The position numbers and the translations under genes are program-made. Below are positions 22,367 through 32,125 of a DNA stretch of 64,000 nucleotides, piece by piece. The notes beneath the pieces are model-generated. The model was given only the letters and a program-made list of their open reading frames with translations. It was not told the origin of the DNA and did no database searches. This stretch comes from Panicum virgatum. Taxonomy: Eukaryota > Streptophyta > Magnoliopsida > Poales > Poaceae. The stretch lies in the NCBI RefSeq assembly GCF_016808335.1, contig NC_053142.1:46047674-46111673 (forward strand), written 5' to 3'. Numbering within the stretch: position 1 is the first letter of the stretch; each line of letters opens with the position of its first letter.

Positions 22367-23954
22367 CGCGGCTGCGCCCCGGCGGCGGCGGAACCAAAGG
22401 GGAAAGAAGCCGGGGAGGAAGGGGAGAGCGCGGGAAAGCTCACCGCGGGCTCGATTCGGGCGGAGAAGGTCCGAAAGGTGGAGATCGACTGAAGGGGGTG
22501 GAGCTCCGGTGGCCAACAATGGCGGCCGGCCGGCGCAAGGGCCGATTCGGTCGAGAAACGACTCAAACGGGCTCGCGGAGGGGCATAGGAGGTGAAGGGT
22601 TAGGTGGGGCGACTTGTGGCACGAGGAATCGAGGCGGGCGGCGGGGATGGCGGGCGCGGATGCCGGCGGCGGCCCTGCACGGCTCGGCTCCGCTCGGCGC
22701 TCACAGCCCGAGCTCGAGGAGGCGAAAGGGGAGGGGGAGCAATGATTGGCGCTGGGAAGGATAAGAATGCATCCGCACGGCGTGCGAGGATCGCCGACGG
22801 CCGACGCGTGGAGGTCGCCGGCGCTGTGCGGGTTGTCGGCATGGGCAAGGTACGGCGAGCACAGGTAGCACAGTAGCGAGTTCAAACAGAATTTTGCTCA
22901 ACTTTGACCGTCCAAAACTCAAATTTCCATATTGAAACTTAAAATTTGGCCAAAATAAAAGTTGTAGAGGAAGAGAAGATCTACAACTTTGGTTTTGGGC
23001 AAAACTTGATTTGAGGGAGAAAAACATTGTCAAACTCAGCTAAATTGATGTACACTATGCATGCTTAATTAACCCTAATGACAAGCTTAAGCCCATAATT
23101 AGTGAATTAAGCACAAATTAACACTGAGGTGTTACAACATTGGACTACCTTGACAATCTGAACGAGAAAGAGCGATTCAGCGAGCAAGGGGACGCAATTG
23201 TGTTTGAAGCAGAGGTAACCAAACTAGTTCAATGTCACATGTGAAATCAGATTGCGGATTTGTAATCAATTTTTTGTGTGTTGAAGGTTGACAAAATATA
23301 TCTAGACGCACCACCAAAAATCGCAATAACTGATCATGAGAAGAAAAGAACATATGTGTGGGGGTGGGAGAGAGAAAGGGGTGTGTGGGGGTGATAAAAA
23401 AATCTGACGTGTGGGCCTATTGGTGGGTAGTTGATATATGGAATAGGATATAGAGGATGATAGGTGCAGCGAAACTGAGTATAGAGTAGAGAATCCAGAT
23501 GAACATGATAGGAATATTCTTTTAGGAGATGAATTTAGAGGACAACGAGTGCGGATAGCCTTACGTAAAGATGGGCTTCCAGATACCGGTAAGTGTATTT
23601 AGTAGTTGAAAGTGTTCTTATCAGCGTTCATTTAGCTTGTTAATTACAACACAAATATTTTCATTACCCTTTTCCCCTTGCAGTTGTATGGAACCCGTGG
23701 GATAAGAAGTCAAAAAACACGTAAGATTTGGGTTTGGGGGATGAAGAATACAAGCACATGCTGTGCGTGGAGCCTGCAGCTGTAGAGAAACCCATTACCC
23801 TGAGGCCTGGTGAGGAGTGGAAAGGAAGGACGGAGCTCTCAGCTGTTCCTTCCAGTTACTGCAGTGGGCAGTTAGATCCAGAGAAGGTTCTTCAGGATTG
23901 AGAACGTGAGATTACAGCCATAATTACGGATCTCTGCGGAGCATAACATTGATA

Positions 23955-24290
23955 GGCCCGTGTTTGGATGCAAACTTCAAAATTCCAAAAAAAATTTCCG
24001 GCACATGTATGGAGACTTAAATCTAGACGAAATAAAAAACGCATTGCGACTGCTGTCTGTAAATGGCGAGGCGAATCTAATGAACCTAATTAGGCTGTAA
24101 TTAGATGCTAAATTGCTACAGTAATGCTACAGTAAACGATCTCTAATGATGGATTAATTAGGCTCATTAGATTCGTCACGCGATTTACAGACGAGTTCTG
24201 TAATTATTTTTGTGATTAGTCTATGTTTAGTACTTCAAATGTAGAAAGATGCTTTTTCAAAAATTTTACAACGCGCAACCAAACGGGCCC
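23955..24290. mobile_element. MITE of the GGCCCGTGTTTGG type
   Basis: The ends GGCCCGTGTTTGGATGC and, inverted, GGGCCCGTTTGGTTGCGCG are complementary. Subterminal motifs such as GAATCTAATGA, GCTACAGTAA and CTCATTAGATTCGTC are shared with elements at 24475, 32226 and 48578. I cannot fix the target duplication. Confidence 0.75.
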
Positions 24291-24474
24291 TAGATAGATC
24301 TGTTCATTGTACTAGGTACTCAAGCGTGGCTGACATATCGTGCCTAGTGCTATAGGGAGACGGGAGTAGTACAAATGTACAATTGTATTGTATGACTTTT
24401 ACAGTCACAGTAGCGGAGTCAGACCAGAGAATCAGAGGGGTCATCCGGCCAGCCTTAGTAATTGAGGTGCTAAA

Positions 24475-24810
24475 CTAAAACCTCTTTTGTTTTTAGAGAT
24501 TTTTTTAAAAAATTTTGTCACATCAAAAAGAATTTTATCAAATAAAATATGTTTATAATTTTTTTACAGCTAAGTGCTAATTAGCGAGATCAATCTAATG
24601 AGCCTAATTAATACATAATTTGCTATAATAATGCTACAGTAACCATCCGCTAATCATGAATTAATATACCTCATTAGATTGGTCTCGTAGTTTAGCCCTA
24701 GGATTATGCAGTTAGTTTTATAATTAACTTTTATTTAATACTTTTAAATACTAAAATTCTATTTGACATGACATGGACTAGAGTTTAGCCTCTGAAACCA
24801 AACAACCCCT
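24475..24810. mobile_element. MITE of the same ACAGTAACCAT family
   Basis: It carries the family motifs ATCTAATGAG, TGCTACAGTAACCAT and CTCATTAGATTGGTCTCG, with inverted ends (AACCTCTTTTGTTTT, left; AACCAAACAACCCCT, right). The borders are approximate. Confidence 0.65.
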
Positions 24811-24982
24811 AATAAATTGTGTCAAAATTATTGTTCATCTAATGGAGCTTTTGCATGGCAAGAGGGCCTATGGCCTACACCTAGCTCCGCCGTCAGTCAG
24901 TAAGCTCTATTACATCCAGAATGCTACCGCGTTTCCTGCCGGGTCAAAACATTGATGCGCCATCTGGTACGACATGGATCCA

Positions 24983-25229
24983 TAAGAGCAGGTTTTATGG
25001 TTTCGCCGACCGCCGGCTGCGAGCCGCGGCGTGGCGTTGGTTGTTTGTGGTGGGTCATGCCGAAATTTAATGCCCCACAGCCGGTTGAGCCAATCACAGC
25101 CGCGCTAGCGCGTCTCCGCCGGCGTCGAGCGGGCGCGTCGTGAGACGCCCGCGCGGTTCTCTCTCCTTGTTTTTCCGTGTGCCACATCGGATTTCGCCGA
25201 TTCAACGCCAACCATAATACTTGCTCTAA
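24983..25229. mobile_element. Short MITE at the 3' end of the DUF pseudogene
   Basis: Inverted ends TAAGAGCAGGTTTTATGG and TTAGAGCAAGTATTATGG enclose a GC-rich 210-bp core. Its right end supplies the TAG that ends the DUF-family reading frame at 25226-25228, so the insertion removed the native C-terminus. Confidence 0.65.
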
Positions 25230-25382
25230 GCCCGATGCTTCGCAGTCCGCGGTTCTCCTTCCTTGTACTTGATCACAAAGGAGGCCATGTCCAGCATTCG
25301 CAGGCTCCGGTTGTTGGCGTAATCTTTGGCCTTCCGGCACGTGACCAGGCAGAACCTACTGTCTCCCATGTACACCAGTTTA

Positions 25383-26062
25383 GAGCATCTCCAATAGCTT
25401 ATGTAAATCTCATTCTCTATAATCCCATTTACATAACCATTTAGCCAAGATTCATCCTCCAAATTGAAGTATACTCCCATAGCTTATCCATCCCTCCCTC
25501 CTTCATTCCATCCCCTCCTCCCGCTGACCCACTGACAAGTGGGCCCGCTCCATCACCATCTCCACACGGGAGCCACGACCATGGAGGACGAAGCCCGCCG
25601 CGTCCCCGACGCCCTGCCTCCCCGTCGCCCAACGTCCTGCGCCTCCACACCGCCCGCCGCCTCCCTTGCTCCGGTGCCGCACGGAGGGGGCGGCTGAGGG
25701 GTCCGAGCGGGAGCAGCTTCGCGCGCGGCCCGGCGGGGAGGTGCTTCGGCGGCGGCCCGGCAGGGAGGAGCTCGGCGGTGGGGAGGAGCTTCGGTGGCGG
25801 CCCGGCGGGGAGGAGCCCAGCGGCGCAGCGGTGGGAGCAGGAGGGCGGAGCAGCCGCACGGCAGCGAGGGCGCGCGGTGGTGGGTGCCCGAGGGCGTTTT
25901 GCAGGCTGCGGTTGCTCCTGCAAAAATGAAGGACGGAGGGGGGAAGTTTGGATGACCGGATGGAGGACGGAGGGGGATACAAGAACTGTTGGAATCGGGT
26001 TTTTGGGCTGATCTCCTTTATTTTACGGATGGAAGATCGGATAGAAGAGCTGTTGGATGCTC
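25383..26062. mobile_element. 680-bp element with GAGCATC inverted ends
   Basis: The ends GAGCATCTCCAATAGCTTA and, inverted, GAGCATCCAACAGCTCTTC interrupt the DUF pseudogene between its HAGA and LVYMGD parts. The interior is GC-rich with tandem GGCCCGGCGGGGAGGAG-type repeats (25725-25815). The target duplication is not clear. ORFs inside are on both strands and repetitive. Confidence 0.65.
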
Positions 26063-26318
26063 CCGCGTGCGTACTCGAGCCCGCGTCAAACAACAAGTCC
26101 TTCCCGAGCTTCCAGGCCGGCATGGTCTGGCACCCTGCGGCGGGCGGGACGTCGCAGCAGCAGGCGTGCCCGGCGCCTTCCTTGTAGAGGCAGAGCCCGA
26201 CACAGGCTGACAGGCGTCCAGCTCGCTGTCGTAGTGGGCCTCACCCTTGAACGGCAGCAACCACTCGCCCAGGTAGGTCCACTCGAGGCTCTCCGTGTCC
26301 AAGGTGAAGGTGCTGTTC

Positions 26319-27034
26319 ACGTTGCCGTTGGGGAGGATTTGGTTAATCCATGCCCATATCCAGAATTGTCCATATCCATTTGCAATTATGTTACCCATCC
26401 CCGTTTTTATTCATGCCCGTATGGGTTACCCAACGGGTAGACTGCATAGCTGTAATTCGGCTGCGTGCACACACGAGATCGACGAGGAGGCGGCCGCATC
26501 CAGAATCGCTAATCTTCACCCGTTCCACGTCTTCTGGCCACCCTCCTAACGGATCTGCAGCAGCCCTCCCCGTTCTTCCTGCGCTCCTACATCTGCTCGT
26601 TCTAATAAGCAGCACAAAAAGCATCAGGCCTCTCCACCATGGAAGCGCAGCGGCAGAAGCTTACTGCAGCTGCGATTTACCATTTTCTAAAGCACTTAAA
26701 GCACTCATCAATCACGGCCAAGAGAGAAGGAGAAAGAAACAGGGGCAGGAAGGGGATCAGAGTTGCCCCTGGTTGAGTCAATTAATAATGGCGATGACGG
26801 ACTTAAAGCTAGAGAGAGAGGGAGGGACAGGAAGGAACGGGAGGCTGAAGACGAGACGGAAGGGATGAGATGCTAGTTGCTGTTTTTTATTTATTTTGTG
26901 GGTGGATATGGGTAAAATGGGTATTATGCAGTAATGTCCTATCCATATCCATATTTAGATGGGTAATTTCTACCCTACTCAAATAGTGCGGATATAGATT
27001 TGGATGTGGATAATGAATACCCAGTGGCATCTTG
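26319..27034. mobile_element. 716-bp insertion with 11-bp target duplication
   Basis: It is flanked by AGGTGCTGTTC at 26308-26318 and 27035-27045; joining the flanks recreates the DUF-family motif RNSTFTLDTE. The ends share only TGCCNNTGGG in inverted orientation. The flanks inside the element contain TACCCATCCCCG and TATGGGTAAAATGGGTA. The core (26450-26880) looks like unrelated single-copy sequence. The class is unknown; the TSD length would fit a MULE or a retroposon. Confidence 0.7.
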
Positions 27035-27427
27035 AGGTGCTGTTCCGCTCACCCCGGATGTTGAGCGTCTTAGCATGTGTTTGGTTCCAGGGTCGAACTG
27101 GGTCGGGACAGGTTCGACCCAGTTGAACCCATGTTTGGTTAGGGGGTTCATATGGGTCGAGTTCAACCTGGAGGGGAATATACCCACTAGATGCGGGTCA
27201 GGGTGATTCCTTCAAAACCAACGGACCACTCCGACCCACTTCCCTCTCGCGCCGTCATGTGCATCGCGCGTGAGCCGTCGGTCACCCCTTAATCCTTATC
27301 CTCACCCTCACCCTCCCACGCACACCCCCGCTGGATCTCGCGAGTCGCGACGCCCCTCTCTGGCGGGCGCGGCGGCGCCCCTCCTCCGTGGCGGCGAAGC
27401 TCCGCCTCCCTGCTGGTGCATCCCCGC

Positions 27428-27982
27428 TAGGGCTGGAAACGAGCCGAGCCGAGCCAGGCTCGGCTCGGCTCGGTGCGGCTCGGCACATGAGCGAGCCGAG
27501 CCAGGCTCGGCTCGGCCTTCGAACGAGCTGGCCGATGAGGCTCGGCTCGGCTCGTATGAGGCTCGCGAGCCGGCTCGCGAGCTGCCGTACTTGGACAGCA
27601 ACACAACGTTCTAGCCATATTTACATCATTTGCATCATCCAAGATCAATATATATATATATATTATGCAATTGAAAAATGACAAGTTCAAACATGACATG
27701 ATGCATATCTCCTGCGTCCTTGAGACCATGACTCCGTGCCGATTGGAGGAGGTAAGGAATAAGGTAGGATTTGCCTTCTGGGCCGGCTTGAGCCATGTTG
27801 GGCCGAGCTCGCGAGCCGGCTCGCGAGCCTGACCGAGCTGGCTCGGCTCGGCTCGGAGTTTTTACGAGCCAGAGAAATAGGCTCGGCTCGGCTCGCATGA
27901 GGCTCACGAGCTGGCTCGAGCCGAGCCGAGCCACCTCGAGCCCGAGCCGGCTCGCGAGCCTCGAGCTTTTTTTCCAGCCCTA
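27428..27982. mobile_element. Non-autonomous hAT element rich in CGAGCC words, 555 bp
   Basis: Inverted ends TAGGGCTGGAAACGAGCC and TAGGGCTGGAAAAAAAGC, with an exact 8-bp duplication ATCCCCGC (27420-27427, 27983-27990), identify a hAT element. Both flanks consist largely of GAGCCGAGCC and CTCGGCTCGG words facing each other, separated by AT-rich sequence. No transposase is present. Confidence 0.9.
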
Positions 27983-28448
27983 ATCCCCGCTCCCTCCCCT
28001 CCCAGGTATTGCGCCATGACCCCGGCGCCCTCCCCTTCTCATTTTTCCTGGCTGCGCCTCCCCCTTACCTCCTAGCTCGCGAGCTGAACCATGCCGCCCC
28101 TGTTCTTCCCTGCAGGCACCGCCCCTCCCCGTCTCCCCTGCCCGCGCCGGCCCGGCAGACCCGTCCCCTCCCCTCCCTCGCCGCGGCGACCTGGTTGCAC
28201 CGGCCCTCATCGTCGTCACCGCATCTCCAGCAAGCCGGCCTTCTCCTCCACCACCGGGCATCACTGAGCCGCGCCATCCTTCTTCCGCCCCAAGGTAAGC
28301 AAATCCAAACCGATTTGCTGATTATCGTGTGTGGTGCTTGCTAGATTTGGAACTAATTTTGCTACAACAATGGGTATACATGTATATGTTGCTAGATTTG
28401 GAACTATGCCATGCCTATATTATTGTTGTTGTCATTGTTATATTGTAG

Positions 28449-29808
28449 ATGGATAAGAAGACCAAGGCTGTAATTTGCGCTGCTGCTGCACACATGTTGT
28501 TATCAATGGTGACCGTGATTATTCAGTCTAGAAAACGTAAACGGGGTGAAAGGACTGCTGGTATTACCTATGGGCCTATGGAGGAAAGGGATAGGATGAG
28601 AATAGAATACCTAAACAATAAAATTTGGAGGGATGACACAGTTTGTGTGAACATGTTAAGACTTAATAGAGACAAATTCTTTCGGTTGTGCAGTCTTTTT
28701 AGAGATCGTGGTTTGCTTAAAGATACCATTCACGTGTGTGTTGAGCAACAAGTGGGCATGTTTCTAAATACAGTGGGACACAACCTTAGGAATAGGTTAG
28801 TTGGAACTAATTTTGATAGATCGGGAGAAACAGTTAGCCGTTATTTCAACAAAGTACTCCATGCTATTGGTCAGTTACGGGGGGAATTAATTAAACCCCC
28901 ATCCTTGGACACTCCAAGCAAAATTGCAGGGAACTACATATGGGATCCATACTTTAAGGTGTGAGCCTTATTGCTGTTTTGTTTTCAGATTCATACTAAT
29001 CTGACCTCAGCAATGTCCCTAATCTTTTCTTGATTTATTTGAAAAAAAATAGGATTGTATTGGAGCAATTGATGGTACACATGTAAGAGCATCTGTTCCT
29101 AAGGATATTGAGAATTCATTTCGTGGTAGGAAGTCTCGTGCCACACAAAATGTTATGGCAGCCGTAGGTTTTGATCTACGGTTCACTTATGTCTTGGCTG
29201 GTTGGGAGGGGGCAGCACATGATGCTCTAGTTTTACGAGATGCTTTAGAACGTGAGAATGGTCTTCGTGTTCCACAAGGTAACAGAGTACCAGGCTCTGA
29301 ACTTGTGCATACAAATTTGTCATGTTTATAGAAATTTGACCAACCTGTCCATAACATGATAGGCAAATACTACCTAGTTGATGCTGGATATGGAGCAAAG
29401 CCGGGATTCTTGTCCCCCTTTCTGTGGCGTCCGGTACCACTTGAAAGAATGGGGGAGGGGGAGTAATCCGGTGCAAAATGAGAAGGAGTTGTTCAACCTT
29501 AGACATTCCTCTCTTCGTGTCACAGTAGAGCGTGCATTTGGGGCACTAAATAGAAGATTCAAAATTCTTGATGATGCCATCCCATTCTTCCCTTTTCCAA
29601 CTCAAGTTGATATTGTTGTTGCTTGCTGCATCATTCATAATTAGGTCATACAAGATGGGGTGGATGATTTTTTTTCGAGGACTATCCAAGCTATGAACAA
29701 GCTTCAACAGTCGCTGGACAAGCAAATGACCATGCTACTATGGTTCATTTCAGGCAACAAATTGCTGATTAGATGTGGTCAGATCGTCAAAACAACAATG
29801 TTAACTAA
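28449..29808 (+). pseudogene. PIF/Harbinger transposase (DDE), broken
   Basis: Exon 1 (28449 to about 28958) holds the N-terminal helix-turn-helix region. The catalytic part starts near 29053 with IGAIDGTHV (first Asp at 29071). An intron lies between CCACAAG (about 29279) and 29362. The second Asp is in YYLVDAGYG (29390) and the Glu in VERAFG (29528). Damage: an extra base near 29413-29420 shifts the frame between GFLSPF and GVRYHLKEWG, a TAG near 29644 replaces the Trp of HNWVIQ, and another TAG lies near 29769. Family length and order are otherwise complete. The copy cannot make an active enzyme. Confidence 0.88.
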
Positions 29809-29831
29809 TATTGTTTGATGTATTTCATTTG

Positions 29832-30001
29832 TAAGACATATGTATTGTTCAATTCCATTTGTATTGAACATATTGCTTGCTGTACCATGTGTGTAAGACA
29901 TTTTTTGTTTGATTCCATTTGTATTGGACATATTGCTTGCTGTACCATGTGTGTAAGACATTTTTTGTTTGATTCCATTTGTATTGGACATATTGCTTGT
30001 T
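29832..30001. repeat. Tandem repeat, about 60 bp unit, nearly 3 copies
   Basis: Units contain TTCCATTTGTATTGGACATA and then TTGCTTGCTGTACCATGTG and GTAAGACATTTTTTG. The second and third are almost identical and the first is divergent. It lies between the transposase and ORF1 genes, probably in an untranslated region. Confidence 0.85.
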
Positions 30002-30123
30002 CATGTGATTGTGCTGAAATTCAAGTTCATGTGTATAACAGGGCGCTGCAACTAAAATTAAGTGTGCAGCTGGACATATAGTTTGCTGATTTTGTTTTTA
30101 ATTATGTGTTTGTATGACAGGCA

Positions 30124-31052
30124 ATGGATGCAGTTGAAGGACTTGGGGGAACTAGCGGGCCTTCCATATGGACTTCAACAATGTCCGCTTTCATGCTCAC
30201 TCACCTCTGTAATTTGGTGGCTACTGGCTTGAAGACATCGAAGGGCTTTAAGAAGGTCCATCTCAATGCTTGTGCTAGGGCTATCAATGAGAAGTTCAAC
30301 ACTATGCGCACGGGTGAGCAAGTCAAGAACCATTTGAAAACATGGCAGAAAAGGTTTGCAAAGATAACTAGACTTAAGAAGTTGAGTGCTGCACTATTTG
30401 ATGAAGATAATTGCATGATTACTCTTGATGCTGAGCACTACAATAACCATATTCAGGTAATCTATACTCCATTTTACCATCATTAGGCTCATGCTGAATT
30501 TTCAGATTTTGTTGACTAATATGTAGTACATTCTAGGATCATAAGGCTGATGCTAAGTTTTTTAACAAGCCCCTCCTGCACTATAGAGAGATGGAAACAA
30601 TATTTGGAAATAGCATGGCCACAGGAAACTTTGCAAAGGACTCAAGTGCACCTCTAGGAAGAGACGATAATGATGCTGACAGCCAAGAGGCGGAGGATAC
30701 TGGATATGATGCAAGTGAAGGTACTACTCAAGGGGCAACATCTACTGCTAGCAGACCCAGCAAGAGGGCAAAGTTAGCTGAAATCGAAGAGGAGGAGCTG
30801 ATTGGTGCTGTCAAAGGTGTAGGTAAAGACCTTGCAAATGCTATACAAATGGTTGTTCATCCGGATGACCTGCCACCAGACCTATTTCCAATGTTGCAGA
30901 GCATGCCTGGTTTCAATTCAGCCCACATATCTTATTACTTCCATTATTTGGTTGCGAACCCTAGCATTGGTAGAGCTTTCTACGCCCTGCCATGGGAGAA
31001 CAAGTTAGATTGGGTTTCAATGTACATCGCTGAGAAGTTTCCTGGACAATAA
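30124..31052 (+). CDS. PIF/Harbinger ORF1, Myb/SANT-like protein (2 exons)
   Basis: Exons 30124-30456 and 30537-31052 join in frame (111 and 171 codons plus stop) to give 282 residues, with a GT-AG intron. The N-terminal part (about residues 14-95: IWTSTMSAFMLTHL, GFKKVHLNACARAINEKF, QVKNHLKTWQKRF) resembles the Myb/SANT-like domain of plant PIF ORF1 proteins. ORF1 binds element DNA and assists the transposase. The middle is acidic and low in complexity; SRPSKRAKL could be a nuclear signal. The C-terminal 60 residues carry the DDLPPDLFPMLQ and YFHYLVANPSIGRAFYALP motifs. No stop or frameshift was seen, unlike its partner transposase. Confidence 0.85.
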
Positions 31053-32125
31053 TGGCGATTTGGATGAGACACATGTTTCTTTTGTTGGGCTTTGTACCCT
31101 ATGATGTGTAAGCCTTGACCTTATATCTTGTAAGGCTTGAACTTGACGTATTGTCTTGAACTTTATATACTTAAGTAAGGCTTGAACTTGCTATATCCTA
31201 TATTAGTTGTGACAGCTTTGTAATATGATTTAAGGAAGGTTTGCACCGTGAACTAGCTATATTATTATGACGTATGGTACTGCAATTCCATTACTATTAT
31301 TTGAATCCTGTTGTGTCTTATGGTTTCAACTATGGTAAACTCACCAAGAAGGTGACCATATTCTCTGATCAACCCTCATCCCTCCATCCAAACAAGAGAC
31401 GGAGTCACTCCAACCCACTTTGTCCTTGCAACCAAACAAAAAACTAGGTCCAACCCAACCCAGTAACCAAACATGAAACTGGGTCTGACCCAACCCTGAA
31501 ATCAGGGATGGACCCAACCCATCTCCAAACCAAACACATGGTTATGGTTAGTGTTGGGCTTCCAGCCCTTGACGGACATGAAGATGGTGCGCCCGTCGGG
31601 GTGCACTGCGTAGCTGCTGACGAGGATGGACGCGAACGGCGCGTGCGCCTCGGCGCTGGTCCAGGACCACGGCTTCCCGGGCGGCGGCTCGGGGCCGAGC
31701 ACCTCGAGGTAGGGGGAAGCGAACGCCACGAGCCTGTCGCCAACGGAGGCGTAGACGGGCCTGCAGCCCCTGCTGGACTAGCGGCTCCGCGGGTGCGGGC
31801 ACACCGTCACGCCCAGGGTCTCGGTGTCGAACACGGGGATGCCCGGGCTGGACTCGGAGGGCGGCCACATCGCCATGATCTTGCTGCCGTGAGCCACCAG
31901 GAACCACGAGCGCCCATGCTCCGCCTCGATGCGGACGAGAGGCAGCGGGGGCTGGTCGTCCTCCTCACCAACCTTGCAGATGCTGTACCCCCTCTCCCAG
32001 TCGTCCACCAACACGTAGAGATGCTTCTGCTGCTGCGCCGACCGCTTGGCCGCGCGGCCAGAGCAGAGACTATCCAACAGGGGCCGCTTCGGCGCGCCCA
32101 ACTCAGGTTCTTGCTCCCTCTCCAT

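Larger units (their letters stand above)
15339..23136 (-). mobile_element. TG...CA element A, host of two nested insertions
   Basis: The ends are TGTAGCAGAACCGTCC and ACTGAGGTGTTACA, with TSD ACATT at 15334-15338 and 23137-23141 inside a mutarotase exon, so the borders are exact. Without the nested elements B and C it is about 3.4 kb. Its coding-like direction is the minus strand, where the 5' end reads TGTAACACCTCAG. It shares a conserved coding block (16817-16957) and a hairpin (15836-15855) with element B and the element at 38738. No LTR pair and no pol genes were found. TGTAACACC is a start I associate with long LTRs of some chromoviruses, so a solo LTR is one possibility. Confidence 0.85.
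14111..23901 (+). pseudogene. D-hexose-6-phosphate mutarotase (aldose 1-epimerase family) pseudogene
   Basis: The functional enzyme interconverts alpha and beta anomers of glucose 6-phosphate. Recognisable exons are 14111-14185 (YGGHVTSWK), 14300-14450 (EKHGFARNRLW, DDNPPPLP, EEDLKIWPH), 14566-14706 (SRIRNTN, FAYHTYLSVSDI), 15309-15338 joined to 23142-23214 (VEGLET then LDYLDNL), 23287-23360 with 23552-23590 (DKIYLDAPPKIAI, LRKDGLPDT) and about 23685-23901 (VVWNPWDKK to the stop). Damage: the N-terminal exon and the exon expected between the first two are missing. In-frame stops occur near 14312 (probable GGA to TGA), 14575 (probable CGA to TGA) and 23723. About 190 bp is inserted near 23361-23551. 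A 7.8 kb nest of elements splits the LET-LDY codons with TSD ACATT. It is certainly inactive. Confidence 0.9.
23902..24982. other. Intergenic region holding two MITEs
   Basis: Apart from the MITEs at 23955-24290 and 24475-24810, only short unannotated spacers were seen between the mutarotase pseudogene and the DUF-family pseudogene. Confidence 0.6.
27073..31541 (+). mobile_element. PIF/Harbinger transposon, 4469 bp, with nested hAT
   Basis: The ends GCATGTGTTTGGTTCCAG and, inverted, CCATGTGTTTGGTTTGGAG are flanked by TTA (27070-27072, 31542-31544). It encodes the two proteins typical of the superfamily, both on the plus strand: a DDE transposase (broken) and a Myb/SANT-like ORF1 (intact). 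The 555-bp hAT element at 27428-27982 is nested in its left part. It sits inside the DUF-family pseudogene. Confidence 0.95.
25226..32125 (-). pseudogene. Grass-type DUF-family protein (possible beta-propeller), four insertions
   Basis: I recognise this as a member of a large grass-expanded family of unknown function (often annotated DUF1618-like or kelch/propeller-like; that name is uncertain). Coding pieces, minus strand: 32125-31545 (KHLYVLVDDWERGYSI, SPGIPVFDTETLG, EVLGPEPPPGKPWSW, HPDGRTIFMSVKGW), 27069-27046, 26318-26063 (NSTFTLDTESLEWTYLGEW, LLPFKGEAHYDSELDA, MPAWKLGKDLLFDAG) and 25382-25226 (LVYMGDSRFCLV to the end). Removing the PIF element (TSD TTA) and the 716-bp insertion (11-bp TSD) restores one continuous frame across both sites. 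Other damage: an in-frame TAG near 31779, an extra 8 nt near 26207, a 680-bp insertion at 25383-26062 and a MITE-supplied stop. It is inactive. Confidence 0.85.
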
